A DNA stretch of 64,000 bases from Mesorhizobium loti (GTDB taxonomy: Bacteria > Pseudomonadota > Alphaproteobacteria > Rhizobiales > Rhizobiaceae): NCBI GenBank assembly GCA_002356515.1, contig AP017605.1, positions 2,604,001 to 2,668,000 of the forward strand. The letters run 5' to 3'. The position numbers and the translations under genes are program-made. Shown piece by piece: positions 26,501-33,860 of this stretch. The notes under the pieces are model-generated. The model searched no databases, was not told where the DNA came from, and saw only the letters and a program-made list of their open reading frames with translations. The first letter of the stretch is position 1. Each line of letters opens with the position of its first letter.

Positions 26501-26648
26501 TGACCGTCATGGTCTTGATGGTGAAATTCGGGTCCTCCGCCCGGCCGAGCATGAGGAAGGCGTAGGCACCGGCAGCCACCAGCAGAAGGATGAAGAACAA
26601 GGTGACGGCGCGTTCGCGAACGGCGATCGCGGAAAGATTGAAGCTCAT
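23520..26648 (-). CDS. RND-family efflux permease (AcrB/MexF-like)
   Basis: The 1042-residue product starts MSFNLSAIAVRERAVTLFFILL at the ATG at 26648, which shares a base with the stop of the adaptor gene. It has the full inner-membrane RND layout: helix 1, a large periplasmic loop, helices 2-7, a second loop and helices 8-12. Charged residues for proton transfer lie in GLLVDDAIIAIE, and the end contains GTAAGTVLILLFLPALYTAWF. The pump exports drugs, detergents or metabolites with the adaptor encoded upstream. No outer-membrane channel gene is nearby, so it probably borrows a TolC-type protein. Transcription is probably controlled by the divergent TetR. Confidence 0.95.
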   Translation of the reverse strand: MSFNLSAIAVRERAVTLFFILLLVAAGAYAFLMLGRAEDPNFTIKTMTVTTAWPGATAREMQDLVAEPLEKRLQELTWYDRVETTTRPGYAYMTLTLKDSTPPSGVQEEFYQARKKLGDEAPNLPPGVFGPFVNDEYSDVSFALYALKAKGMPMRELARQAEVIRQDLLHVPGVKKINILGERPEQIFVEFSYAKLATLGVSAQDIVAALQRRNTVTPAGSIDTMGPRLFIRVDGAYDSVQAIADTPIVAGGRTLKLSDIAEVSRGYEDPPTYLIRRQSEPTIVLAAVMQEGWDGRALGKALEDRTAVITQTLPLGVTLDKVSDQAVNITSAVDEFMLKFAMALGVVLLISLISMGWRVGIVVAAAVPLTLAVVFLIMLETGRFFDRITLGALILALGLLVDDAIIAIEVMVVKMEEGMDRIKAAAYAWSHTAAPMLSGTLVTIAGFVPVGFARSTAGEYAGNIFWVVGFALIVSWIVAVVFTPYLGVKMLPAIKPVEGGHHAIYDTRNYRRLRRAITFAVRHRFLTCGIVGIAFALSVVGMAGVKQQFFPTSDRPEVLVEVRLPEGGSIETTTAAVEKLENWLDRQPEAKIVTSYVGQGAPRFFFAMAPELPDPAFAKIVVLTPDAEGREALKNRLREAVAQGLAPEAYVRVTQLVFGPYTPFPVEFRVMGPDSKQLYSISEKALDIMRSVPDVRQANRDWGNRTPVLRFVPDQDRLNLIGLSPAEVAQQLQFLLTGIPVTQVREDIRNVPIVARSAGGERLDPARLADFSLVSRDGRSIPLDQIGHSEIRQEEPILKRRDRTPVVTIRADINEATQPPEVSKQIMKALQPLIASLPVGYRIEMGGSIEEAEKANTALAKVFPAMIAAMLIVIMLQVRSFSTMFMVMLTAPLGLVGVVPMLLTFHQPFGFNAILGMIGLAGILMRNTLILTEQIKENRAAGIDDYHAVIEATVQRTRPVILTALAAVLAFIPLTHSVFWGSMAYTLIGGTAAGTVLILLFLPALYTAWFRIKPTADEVPTADEIHEVSTEELEMRPVMAAE

Positions 26649-27757
26649 CAGTTGCTCCCGCTTTCGGACTCGGTCCGGACGCGAGCGCCTTCCTGCAGGA
26701 GGTGGGCGCCGAGCGACACAATGGGAACGTTGGAGTTCAAACCGGAGATCACGGCGGTTTCGCTGGTAACACGAACAAGCTGGACGGGCTGAAAGTGTAC
26801 GGTTGAGGTGGCGCTGTCCAACACCCAAACGCCGGTCTTCCGGCCGTCATCAAGCACGGCTCCCAGTGGCACCTGGACCTCCGGCTGTTTCACCTGGCTT
26901 GCGAGCCGAATGGTTACCGTCGCGCCAAGCGGTGCCGCGGCAGCCTCACCGTCGAGCACATAGCGCGCCTCATACGTGCGGGTCTGGGCATCGGCGGAGT
27001 CCGACAGCTGCCGCAGATGCGCTGAATAACGACGCTCATCACCACCATACACGATGGCCTCGGCTACCGAGCCTATCGCTGGCCGGATCGTTTCGGGAAG
27101 CGCGACAACCGCTTCGCGTGGGCCGGCCTTGGCGGTCCGGATCACGGGCTGGCCCGCAGCGACGACCTGCCCCGGCTCGCCAAGCGTTTCAACCACCGTT
27201 CCATCAGCGTCCGCCAACAGGACTGCATAAGCCGCCTCGTTCTCGGCGACCCGTGCGTCGGCTTCGGCGGCGGCAAGTTGCGCTTGGGCTGTATCCATCG
27301 CAGCCTTCGCCTGCTCGTAGCGCTGCGGTGTAACCCAACCGGCGCGGAGCAAGCTGGCGTACCGCCGTTCATCCGGCTGCGTCTGAACGACTGTTGCGTG
27401 CGCTGCGTCAACGGCATTGCGTTTCGCCGAAAGCGCAAGGCGCAGATCGGTGTCGTCAATCCGCATCAGCGGCTGGCCGGCTTTGACCTCCTGACCGACG
27501 TCTACCAATCGTTCCACGATCTTGCCGGGAACCCGAAAGCCTAGATTGCTCTGCACCCTCGCCGCGATGACGCCGGTGAAGCCGCGCTCTAATCCGGTCA
27601 CCGGCGCTGCCGATACGAGTCTGACAAAAGGCGCTTCCTGCCTTGGGTCGGTCACCAAAGGAGCCTCCTGCGCAGGAGTGGCAAACGTGGCGAATGCCGC
27701 CACCCATGACATCGCCGTCAGGGTCGATCCCAATACGATAACGGTTCTCTTTTTCAC
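26648..27757 (-). CDS. RND efflux periplasmic adaptor (membrane fusion protein)
   Basis: The 369-residue product has a GTG start and an N-terminal signal/anchor (VIVLGSTLTAMSWVAAFA). A lipoyl-like half motif (GKIVERLVDVGQEVKAGQPLM), an alpha-hairpin (AKAAMDTAQAQLAAAEADARV) and a beta-barrel domain follow. It links the RND pump to an outer-membrane channel. It is translationally coupled to the permease (TGATG overlap). Its start is 81 bases from the tetR start, with a palindromic operator between them. Confidence 0.95.
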   Translation of the reverse strand: MKKRTVIVLGSTLTAMSWVAAFATFATPAQEAPLVTDPRQEAPFVRLVSAAPVTGLERGFTGVIAARVQSNLGFRVPGKIVERLVDVGQEVKAGQPLMRIDDTDLRLALSAKRNAVDAAHATVVQTQPDERRYASLLRAGWVTPQRYEQAKAAMDTAQAQLAAAEADARVAENEAAYAVLLADADGTVVETLGEPGQVVAAGQPVIRTAKAGPREAVVALPETIRPAIGSVAEAIVYGGDERRYSAHLRQLSDSADAQTRTYEARYVLDGEAAAAPLGATVTIRLASQVKQPEVQVPLGAVLDDGRKTGVWVLDSATSTVHFQPVQLVRVTSETAVISGLNSNVPIVSLGAHLLQEGARVRTESESGSN

Positions 27758-27780
27758 GCTCGTCGCCCCATCTCAAATTA

Positions 27781-27825
27781 GATTGCGTTCGACTTCTATA
27801 TCGATTATAGATTACGAACGCAATC
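27781..27825. promoter_or_regulatory. Palindromic operator between tetR and the RND pump genes
   Basis: Perfect 11-bp arms GATTGCGTTCG (27781-27791) and CGAACGCAATC (27815-27825) enclose a second perfect palindrome, TCTATATCGATTATAGA (27795-27811). This nested symmetry in an 81-base divergent spacer is what a TetR-type repressor controlling both units would bind. It overlaps the only space for both promoters. Confidence 0.85.
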
Positions 27826-27838
27826 GAAAAGGAGACCG

Positions 27839-28420
27839 ATGATGCGCGTGAGCCGAATCCAAGCCGCGGAAAACCGCGAGACCGTCATCAATGTGGCAAG
27901 CCGCCTTTTTCGCGAGCGCGGCTTTGACGGCATTGGCCTCAAGGATCTGATGAAGGGTGCAGGACTGACGCAGGGCGCCTTTTACAAGCAATTCGAGTCA
28001 AAGGAGGACTTGGCAGCGCAGGCGTCCAAGCGGGCGATGGAGAGCGCCACCCACCGTTGGTCGGACGCAACTGCGGCAAACCCTGAGAATCCGCTCGAAG
28101 CAGTGATCTCCTTCTATCTCAGCATGGGCCATCGCGGAGAAAGGATGGACGGATGCCCGATCGTGGCACTCGGTTCGGATGCCGCCAGACAGGGCCAGGA
28201 CGTGAAAGCGTCGTTCGAAGCAGGCATCAACGAGCATCTGGAGATCCTCGGCCGTTTCATTGCCGAGGCCAATGGCGAGCAGCCCAATAGCAAGGCCATG
28301 GCCATTCTCTCGACGATGGTCGGCGCGGTGCTCCTCTCGCGGGTCGTCAATGACCACGACCTTGCGCAGGCTTTTCTGGATGCAGCGACCGATCAGGTGC
28401 GCGAAGCAGTCGCCGCTTGA
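27839..28420 (+). CDS. TetR-family repressor
   Basis: The 193-residue product starts at the ATG after GGAGACCG. The N-terminal HTH reads NVASRLFRERGFDGIGLKDLM, then GLTQGAFYKQFESKEDL. The C-terminal ligand domain contains PIVALGSDAARQG. It is the likely local repressor of the RND pump and perhaps of the tetR-fabF-SDR unit, acting through the nested palindrome immediately upstream and released by a pump substrate. Only 39 bases separate it from fabF. Confidence 0.93.
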   Translation: MMRVSRIQAAENRETVINVASRLFRERGFDGIGLKDLMKGAGLTQGAFYKQFESKEDLAAQASKRAMESATHRWSDATAANPENPLEAVISFYLSMGHRGERMDGCPIVALGSDAARQGQDVKASFEAGINEHLEILGRFIAEANGEQPNSKAMAILSTMVGAVLLSRVVNDHDLAQAFLDAATDQVREAVAA

Positions 28421-28459
28421 ACGGCGTGGGCAGGGCGCACCCAAGTGATAGGAGAATAG

Positions 28460-29761
28460 ATGCGACGGATTGTTGTTACAGGCATGGGAGCGGTCACGCC
28501 CCTAGCTGCCAATGTCGAAGCGTCATGGTCGCGCCTGCTGGCCGGTCGTTCGGGCATCCGCAGGCTTCCGGACGATGTGGTGGGAGACCTGCCGGCGAAG
28601 ATTGGCGGCGTGGTGCCCTCCTTGAAGGAAGATCCCGACGCCGGCTTCGATCCTGATGGCGTCCTGTCCGCAAAAGATCAGCGCAAGGTGGATCGGTTCA
28701 TTCTCTTTGCGCTGGCCGCGGCGGAAGAGGCGCTTGCACAGGCGAAATGGAAGCCTGCCTTGGAGACGGATCGCCTGCGCACAGCAACGATTATCGCTTC
28801 AGGGGTCGGCGGATTCCCCGCCATCACCGAGGCGGTGCGCACGGTCGATCTGCGTGGCGCCCGCCGCCTGTCGCCCTTCACGGTGCCGTCCTTCCTGGTG
28901 AACCTCGCAGCGGGCCACATCTCGATCCGTCATGGCTTTAAAGGCCCATTGGGCGCACCAGTGACAGCGTGCGCGGCCGGCATCCAGGCGATCGGCGACG
29001 CCGCCCGTCTCATCCGCGCAAACGAGGCTGATATTGCCGTGTGCGGGGGCACGGAAGCATGCATCAACACCGTCAGTCTCGGTGGGTTTGCTGCCGCACG
29101 CTCCCTTTCAACCGGCTTCAATTGGGCGCCGGCTCAAGCCTCGCGTCCCTTCGACATTTCGCGGGACGGCTTCGTCATGGGCGAAGGCGCCGGCGTGCTG
29201 GTCATCGAGGCGTTGAGCCACGCGCTGGCGCGCGGCGCAAAACCGCTCGCCGAGCTCGTCGGCTACGGAACGACGGCCGATGCTTATCACGTCACTTCTG
29301 GTCCCGAGGACGGCGGCGGTGCGCGCCGGGCCATGGAGATCGCGATTGCGCAAGCAGGGATTTCACCGAGCGAGGTTCGTCATCTCAATGCACATGCGAC
29401 CTCCACGCCAGTCGGCGACCTGGGTGAAATCGAAGCGATCAAGAGTGTATTCGGGCGCGATTTCGCGATAGCTGTCAGCGCAACGAAATCCGCGACCGGG
29501 CACCTGCTGGGCGCGGCCGGCGGGCTTGGTGCCATCTTCTCGATCCTGGCGATCAGGGACCAGGTGGCACCGCCGACACTCAATTTGAGCGCACCCGATC
29601 CGGCCGCCGACGGCATCGACTTCGTCGCAAACGAGCCCCGGCCAATGGAGATGGAATACGCAATCTCCAATGGCTTCGGTTTTGGCGGCGTGAATGCCAG
29701 CGCCTTGTTCAGGCGCTGGATCGCCCCGGCGGCTCGACGCGAGCGCCAGGGGCACTCATGA
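28460..29761 (+). CDS. fabF: Beta-ketoacyl-ACP synthase II (FabF-type)
   Basis: The 433-residue product has AGGAG before the ATG. It is a thiolase-fold condensing enzyme with the Cys-His-His triad: Cys in VTACAAGIQA (about 172), His in NAHATSTPVGD (about 311) and His in KSATGHLLGA (about 348). It elongates acyl-ACP with malonyl-ACP. Being in a tetR operon opposite an efflux pump, away from acpP and fabG, it is probably an accessory paralog that alters acyl chains under stress rather than the housekeeping FabF. It could also supply acyl chains for a secondary metabolite. Confidence 0.92.
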   Translation: MRRIVVTGMGAVTPLAANVEASWSRLLAGRSGIRRLPDDVVGDLPAKIGGVVPSLKEDPDAGFDPDGVLSAKDQRKVDRFILFALAAAEEALAQAKWKPALETDRLRTATIIASGVGGFPAITEAVRTVDLRGARRLSPFTVPSFLVNLAAGHISIRHGFKGPLGAPVTACAAGIQAIGDAARLIRANEADIAVCGGTEACINTVSLGGFAAARSLSTGFNWAPAQASRPFDISRDGFVMGEGAGVLVIEALSHALARGAKPLAELVGYGTTADAYHVTSGPEDGGGARRAMEIAIAQAGISPSEVRHLNAHATSTPVGDLGEIEAIKSVFGRDFAIAVSATKSATGHLLGAAGGLGAIFSILAIRDQVAPPTLNLSAPDPAADGIDFVANEPRPMEMEYAISNGFGFGGVNASALFRRWIAPAARRERQGHS

Positions 29762-29822
29762 TTGGCACCCTTCACGACGACCTTTCGTGCTTATGCCATC
29801 CCGATCCAACACAAAGAAAGAA

Positions 29823-30647
29823 ATGATTTCCATGAACAAGATCAATCCTGGCGTCGCCCTGGTGACAGGGGCATCTTCCGGCATCGGGCGGGCTACCGCC
29901 GACGCCTTGCTCAGCGCGGGCTATCGTGTATTCGGAACCAGTCGTCGCACGGCCTCCAAACAATCCGACGGCGTTACCATGCTGACTTGCGACGTGACCG
30001 ACGACGCGTCCGTTGCGAAAATGGTCGATGACGTTTTGGCCAAGGCCGGACGCATCGACCTGCTCGTCAACAATGCCGGCATGGGTCTGTTTGGAGGTGC
30101 GGAGGAGTCCTCGACCGCCCAGGCCCAGGCGCTGTTCGACGTCAACGTCTTCGGCGTTTTCCGCGTGACCAACGCGGTGTTGCCGGCAATGCGGCGTCAA
30201 GGAACGGGCAGGATTGTCAATTTGAGCTCCGTGCAGGGGTTAATCCCAGCTCCCTATTTCACGCTTTACGCGTCGACCAAACATGCCATTGAGGGTTATT
30301 CCGAATCGCTCGATCACGAATTGCGCCCGTTCGGCATTCGCGTGTCGTTGGTGGAGCCCGCCTATACCCGTACGTCATTCGAGGACAATCTCGCCGCCCC
30401 CGATCAGTTGCTTGATATTTATGATTCCGCGCGCGCTGGCATGACTGTAGCCGTGCGGAAAGCGATGGAAAAACGCGATGCGCCCGAAGTGGTAGCCAAG
30501 ACCGTTTTGGCGGCTGCGACCGATCCCGCTCCCAAGAAGCGCTATGCGGCGGGCAAAATGGCGCGCCAGGTCAGTCTCCTGCGCCGTTTCGTCCCCGCGT
30601 CCGCATTCGACAAAAGCCTGCGAAAGCAGCTCGGGCTGCCGGCCTGA
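29823..30647 (+). CDS. SDR-family oxidoreductase
   Basis: The product has about 274 residues, starting at the ATG at 29823 or nine bases later. It is a classical short-chain dehydrogenase: TGASSGIGRATADAL for the nucleotide, NNAGMGLFG, Ser in NLSSVQG, and catalytic YASTK. It would reduce or oxidise a small carbonyl/alcohol with NAD(P). The C-terminal part (ARQVSLLRRFVPASAFDKSLRK) is typical of the large oxidoreductase group seen in rhizobia. It follows fabF by about 60 bases in the same direction, suggesting one tetR-fabF-SDR transcript. Confidence 0.93.
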   Translation: MISMNKINPGVALVTGASSGIGRATADALLSAGYRVFGTSRRTASKQSDGVTMLTCDVTDDASVAKMVDDVLAKAGRIDLLVNNAGMGLFGGAEESSTAQAQALFDVNVFGVFRVTNAVLPAMRRQGTGRIVNLSSVQGLIPAPYFTLYASTKHAIEGYSESLDHELRPFGIRVSLVEPAYTRTSFEDNLAAPDQLLDIYDSARAGMTVAVRKAMEKRDAPEVVAKTVLAAATDPAPKKRYAAGKMARQVSLLRRFVPASAFDKSLRKQLGLPA

Positions 30648-30783
30648 CGATTTCGGCTGCGGACAAAACGAGGTCTTCGAATCCAGATGCTGGCACTAGA
30701 TAGCCAACGTGTACATTGAGTAGAGGGAGATATTCAAAATGGATCCTCATCGAAGACAGCGGAGCAGGAACCGCCGATCTGAT

Positions 30784-30820
30784 GAGTGGGGGGAAAGGCG
30801 GTAACGGTCTCCCGCTACCA
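30784..30820 (+). repeat. Dispersed hairpin repeat, copy 2
   Basis: Partner of 23354-23390 (34 of 37 bases equal by eye). The stem is GGTAACG/CGCTACC with one mismatch. ATTGGATA follows both copies at different distances. It lies downstream of the SDR gene in a gene-free spacer. Confidence 0.75.
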
Positions 30821-30917
30821 AAATTGGATAGGTTATTGAAATAGCTAGTCAATCGCGCCTCCGTGGCAGCGCATCGGACAACAATCCTCAATAATTTCAA
30901 CACTGCACGGCTGATGC

Positions 30918-31208
30918 TCATATCCGCCACGAGTCATTCGGGCTGAAGCCGAACGCGGTCGACGGCAAAACGGCGACGAGGATGTTGCTGAGTATGCGAT
31001 TGCTCCATGCATCATTGGCCCGCAGAGGAGCGTCGCCGCTCCTGATGAGCCGCGCCAACGACACCCGCGCGGTCCTAAAAATCGCTGCTTCTGACGGCGC
31101 ACCCGGGCCAATGGTGATGCGAACATTTCCTGATTGAATTCGTCCGCCGACGGCGCATTGGACAGGCTCGATAAATTCATGGCTTCGGAGCAGGTTTGGC
31201 TGGCGCAT
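30918..31208 (-). CDS. Possible small hypothetical protein
   Basis: The 96-codon frame starts MRQPNLLRSHEFIEPVQ. The segment SEAAIFRTARVSLARLIRSG to NRILSNILVAVLPSTAFGF looks protein-like. Its start overlaps, in opposite orientation, the first bases of the methyltransferase gene at 31207, which is unusual, so one of the two starts may be wrong. No family is recognised. The rest of 30648-30917 holds only the hairpin repeat. Confidence 0.3.
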   Translation of the reverse strand: MRQPNLLRSHEFIEPVQCAVGGRIQSGNVRITIGPGAPSEAAIFRTARVSLARLIRSGDAPLRANDAWSNRILSNILVAVLPSTAFGFSPNDSWRI

Positions 31209-31947
31209 GAATGCCGAACACCTATACTGGAAAGATCAAGCGAGTGGGTTCGCCATGAGCAATGAGTTCAGTGTCGCCGACGCCTATGGCACGGGCCGTG
31301 CCGCCTTCATGGGACTTGAGCTGCTCGTCGCGCCCGGTGCACTCGTCCCCCGGCCGGAGACGGAGTTGCTGGGCACGACGGCCCTTGGTGTCTTGCATCA
31401 AATGAACCTGCCGGCGCCGCGCGTCGTCGACATGTGCTGCGGCACTGGCAATCTGGCATGCGCCATCGCCCATCATGTCCCCACCGCGCGCGTCTGGGCG
31501 AGCGACCTCACCGATGGATGCGTTGGCGTGGCACGCCGTAACGCTGCTCATCACGGCATGGCTGACCGCGTTTCGGTGCATCAGGGCGACTTGTTCGGCG
31601 CTCTCGCCGACCTGGGGCTTGACGGGACGATCGACGTGATCGTCTGCAATCCGCCCTACATTTCGGAAAAGCGGCTCGAGGGCGACCGCGCGCATCTGGT
31701 CGAGCTCGAGCCGCGTGAAGCGTTCGCGGCCGGCCCTTACGGCCTCAGCATCCATATGCGGGTGGTGAAAGACGCGCCGCGATATTTGCGGCCTGGCGGC
31801 ATCCTGCTCTTCGAGGTCGGCCTTGGCCAGGACCGGCAGGTGATGAGCTTGATGGAGCGCAGCAAGGCATATGGGAACATCCGCGCCGTCTCGAACGAAG
31901 CGGGCGAAGGCCGGGTGGTTCTGGGACAACCCAAGGCGCAGGCATGA
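31207..31947 (+). CDS. PrmC/HemK-like SAM-dependent methyltransferase
   Basis: The product has 246 residues, or 230 from the Met at 31255. It contains VPRPETELL, SAM motif I VVDMCCGTGNLACAIA and the N6/N5-methyltransferase motif NPPYIS, as in enzymes that methylate glutamine or adenine/amide nitrogens. It is shorter at the N-terminus than PrmC, lacking the helical release-factor-binding domain, so it may act on another substrate. It converges on the ACP gene (52-base gap) and may serve the adjacent biosynthetic cluster, though it is on the opposite strand. Confidence 0.85.
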   Translation: MNAEHLYWKDQASGFAMSNEFSVADAYGTGRAAFMGLELLVAPGALVPRPETELLGTTALGVLHQMNLPAPRVVDMCCGTGNLACAIAHHVPTARVWASDLTDGCVGVARRNAAHHGMADRVSVHQGDLFGALADLGLDGTIDVIVCNPPYISEKRLEGDRAHLVELEPREAFAAGPYGLSIHMRVVKDAPRYLRPGGILLFEVGLGQDRQVMSLMERSKAYGNIRAVSNEAGEGRVVLGQPKAQA

Positions 31948-31999
31948 GTGCGGAAAACCAGCGCAATTCCAGGAACCGATCTGGGCTTTGCACCGGCAA

Positions 32000-32260
32000 T
32001 CAATTCATCTTGCGGATGATGTATTGCTCGATCCCCTGAATGGAATCGAGGTTCTCAGGCAAGAGCTCACTATCTTCGACGATGATGCCGAAGGTCTCCT
32101 CGATAAAGCCGATAATCTCGAGCACCCCCGTCGAGTCGACGATGCCTTGATCGAGCAAGGACGTGTCGTTCACCAATGCCTTCACGTCGCTCACGTAGAA
32201 ATTCGAAACCAGGAAGTTGCGGATCTGCTCGCTGTAGGTTCGGTCCTTGGTCGTCAACAT
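32000..32260 (-). CDS. Acyl/peptidyl carrier protein
   Basis: The 86-residue product has a strong GGAGGA ribosome site. It is a four-helix carrier with the phosphopantetheine Ser43 in QGIVDSTGVLEII. The motif DST instead of DSL is common in specialised carriers that work with stand-alone ligases. It is the last gene of the NRPS-nadE-asnB-ligase operon, so it is probably loaded by the ligase encoded 43 bases upstream. Confidence 0.93.
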   Translation of the reverse strand: MLTTKDRTYSEQIRNFLVSNFYVSDVKALVNDTSLLDQGIVDSTGVLEIIGFIEETFGIIVEDSELLPENLDSIQGIEQYIIRKMN

Positions 32261-32303
32261 GAATTCGTCCTCCGTAGCGACACCACAGATTTAGCGACCC
32301 GCC

Positions 32304-33860
32304 TCATGACAGGGCCGTTTTCTTGAGTTTGCCCGTGTCTGTCATCGGCAGGCTGGCCACGACGACGATGGACTTCGGAACCATGAAATTTTCCAACCGC
32401 TTCTGGCACTCCATCTGCAGCTGTTTTTCGCCGATCGTTCGACCATTCTCCATCACGACAAACGCTTTCACCGCCTGCCCAAGAAGTTCGTCGGGAACAC
32501 CGATGACCGCCGCTTCCCGGACGCCGGGAATATCCATAAGGACGTTCTCCACTTCCTTCGGCGCCACCTTCTCGCCTCGCGATTTTATGATCTCGTCACC
32601 ACGGCCAACGAAGTAGAGGTAGCCCTCCGCGTCCATCCGGCAGTAGTCGCCGGTGTATAGAACCTGTTCGCCGGGCAGCGGGCCTGGTTTGAGTTTCCTG
32701 GCTGTCGCCTCGGGCTTGCCCCAATAGCCCTTCATCACCGTTGCGCCGCGAATGACGAGCTGGCCGACGACGCCGGGGCCGACCCGCCTGTCATGTTCGT
32801 CGACGATCCACATTTCCGTATTCGGGATCGCGATCCCGACGCTCAGCGGCTTTCGCTTGAGATCCTCCGGCGGCAAATAGGTGCAACGCTTGCACTCGGT
32901 GAGGCCGTACATCGAATAGATGCGTGCACTCGAAAACAGCTCCCGAAGCATGAGAATATGCTTGAGCGGCAGGGCCGCCGCGGTGTTGGTGACGTAGCGA
33001 ATGCTCGAGAAATCCTGATCCTTGAGGGACCTGAGTTCGGAAAGTGCCGCAAAGATGGTAGGCACGCCCGGAAAACCCGTAACCCGCTCTTGCCTGATCA
33101 GCCCGAGGACCTGCGCCGGGAAGGCGAACGAGCGTTCAAGCACCAGCCGCGCGCCGGTGCGAAACGCCATGATCATCTGGTACAGGCCGTAGTCGAAGGC
33201 GAGCGGAAGGACATTGAGGATCACCTCGTCTTCGGCAAGCTCGAGGTAGGAAGCGATCGAGGCACAAGCGGTCATCATGTTCCTGTGCGTCAGCATCACG
33301 CCCTTGGGTTCGCCTGTCGAGCCGGACGTGTAGATGATGGCGGCAAGATCGACATCGATGCAGCGCCGCGCCGGCGGTGCATCGCCGCCATCGGCGACTG
33401 CTGTGTCCCAGCGCATGGCATGCGGCAATTGGGAGAGCTCGTCGTCGTCAATCGATCCGGAAACGATCGTCCGCAGAAGTGACGGGCAGTTGCGCGCCGG
33501 CTCGCGGAAGATCGAGTGCAGGTGCGCGTCCGTGATCAGCGCCGCAGGTCGGCAGTCGTTGAGCAGGTAATTGAGCTTGTCGCTTTTGGTCAGCGGGTTG
33601 ACGATGCACACCACCGCATTCGCCTTGAGCACCGCCCAGAAGCTCACCACCGTCTCGACGGTGTTGTCGGCGAAGATCATCACGCGATCGCCGCGCACGA
33701 CCCCTGATGCGGTCAAATCCCGGGCGATCGCATTGGCGCGCGCCTCCAGCTCACCATAGGTGACACGCTGCTTGCCGCACACAAGCGCCACCTTGTCGCC
33801 GAACCGGCCGGCCGAGTGGGCGAGATAGTCGTGCAGCAGGGGTACGGCATCATGCAACAT
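32304..33860 (-). CDS. AMP-forming acyl/amino-acid ligase
   Basis: The 518-residue product starts at the ATG at 33860 (MLHDAVPLLHDYLAHSAGRFGDKVAL with intervening residues normal for the family), overlapping asnB by 11 bases. Adenylation motifs are IYTSGSTGEPKGVMLTH, MYGLTECKR, TGDYCRMDAEGYLYFVGR and the final K in MTDTGKLKK. It should activate a carboxylic acid as the AMP ester and transfer it to the ACP encoded next. The close coupling of ligase and dedicated ACP is typical of pathways that make an acyl-ACP building block. Confidence 0.93.
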   Translation of the reverse strand: MLHDAVPLLHDYLAHSAGRFGDKVALVCGKQRVTYGELEARANAIARDLTASGVVRGDRVMIFADNTVETVVSFWAVLKANAVVCIVNPLTKSDKLNYLLNDCRPAALITDAHLHSIFREPARNCPSLLRTIVSGSIDDDELSQLPHAMRWDTAVADGGDAPPARRCIDVDLAAIIYTSGSTGEPKGVMLTHRNMMTACASIASYLELAEDEVILNVLPLAFDYGLYQMIMAFRTGARLVLERSFAFPAQVLGLIRQERVTGFPGVPTIFAALSELRSLKDQDFSSIRYVTNTAAALPLKHILMLRELFSSARIYSMYGLTECKRCTYLPPEDLKRKPLSVGIAIPNTEMWIVDEHDRRVGPGVVGQLVIRGATVMKGYWGKPEATARKLKPGPLPGEQVLYTGDYCRMDAEGYLYFVGRGDEIIKSRGEKVAPKEVENVLMDIPGVREAAVIGVPDELLGQAVKAFVVMENGRTIGEKQLQMECQKRLENFMVPKSIVVVASLPMTDTGKLKKTALS

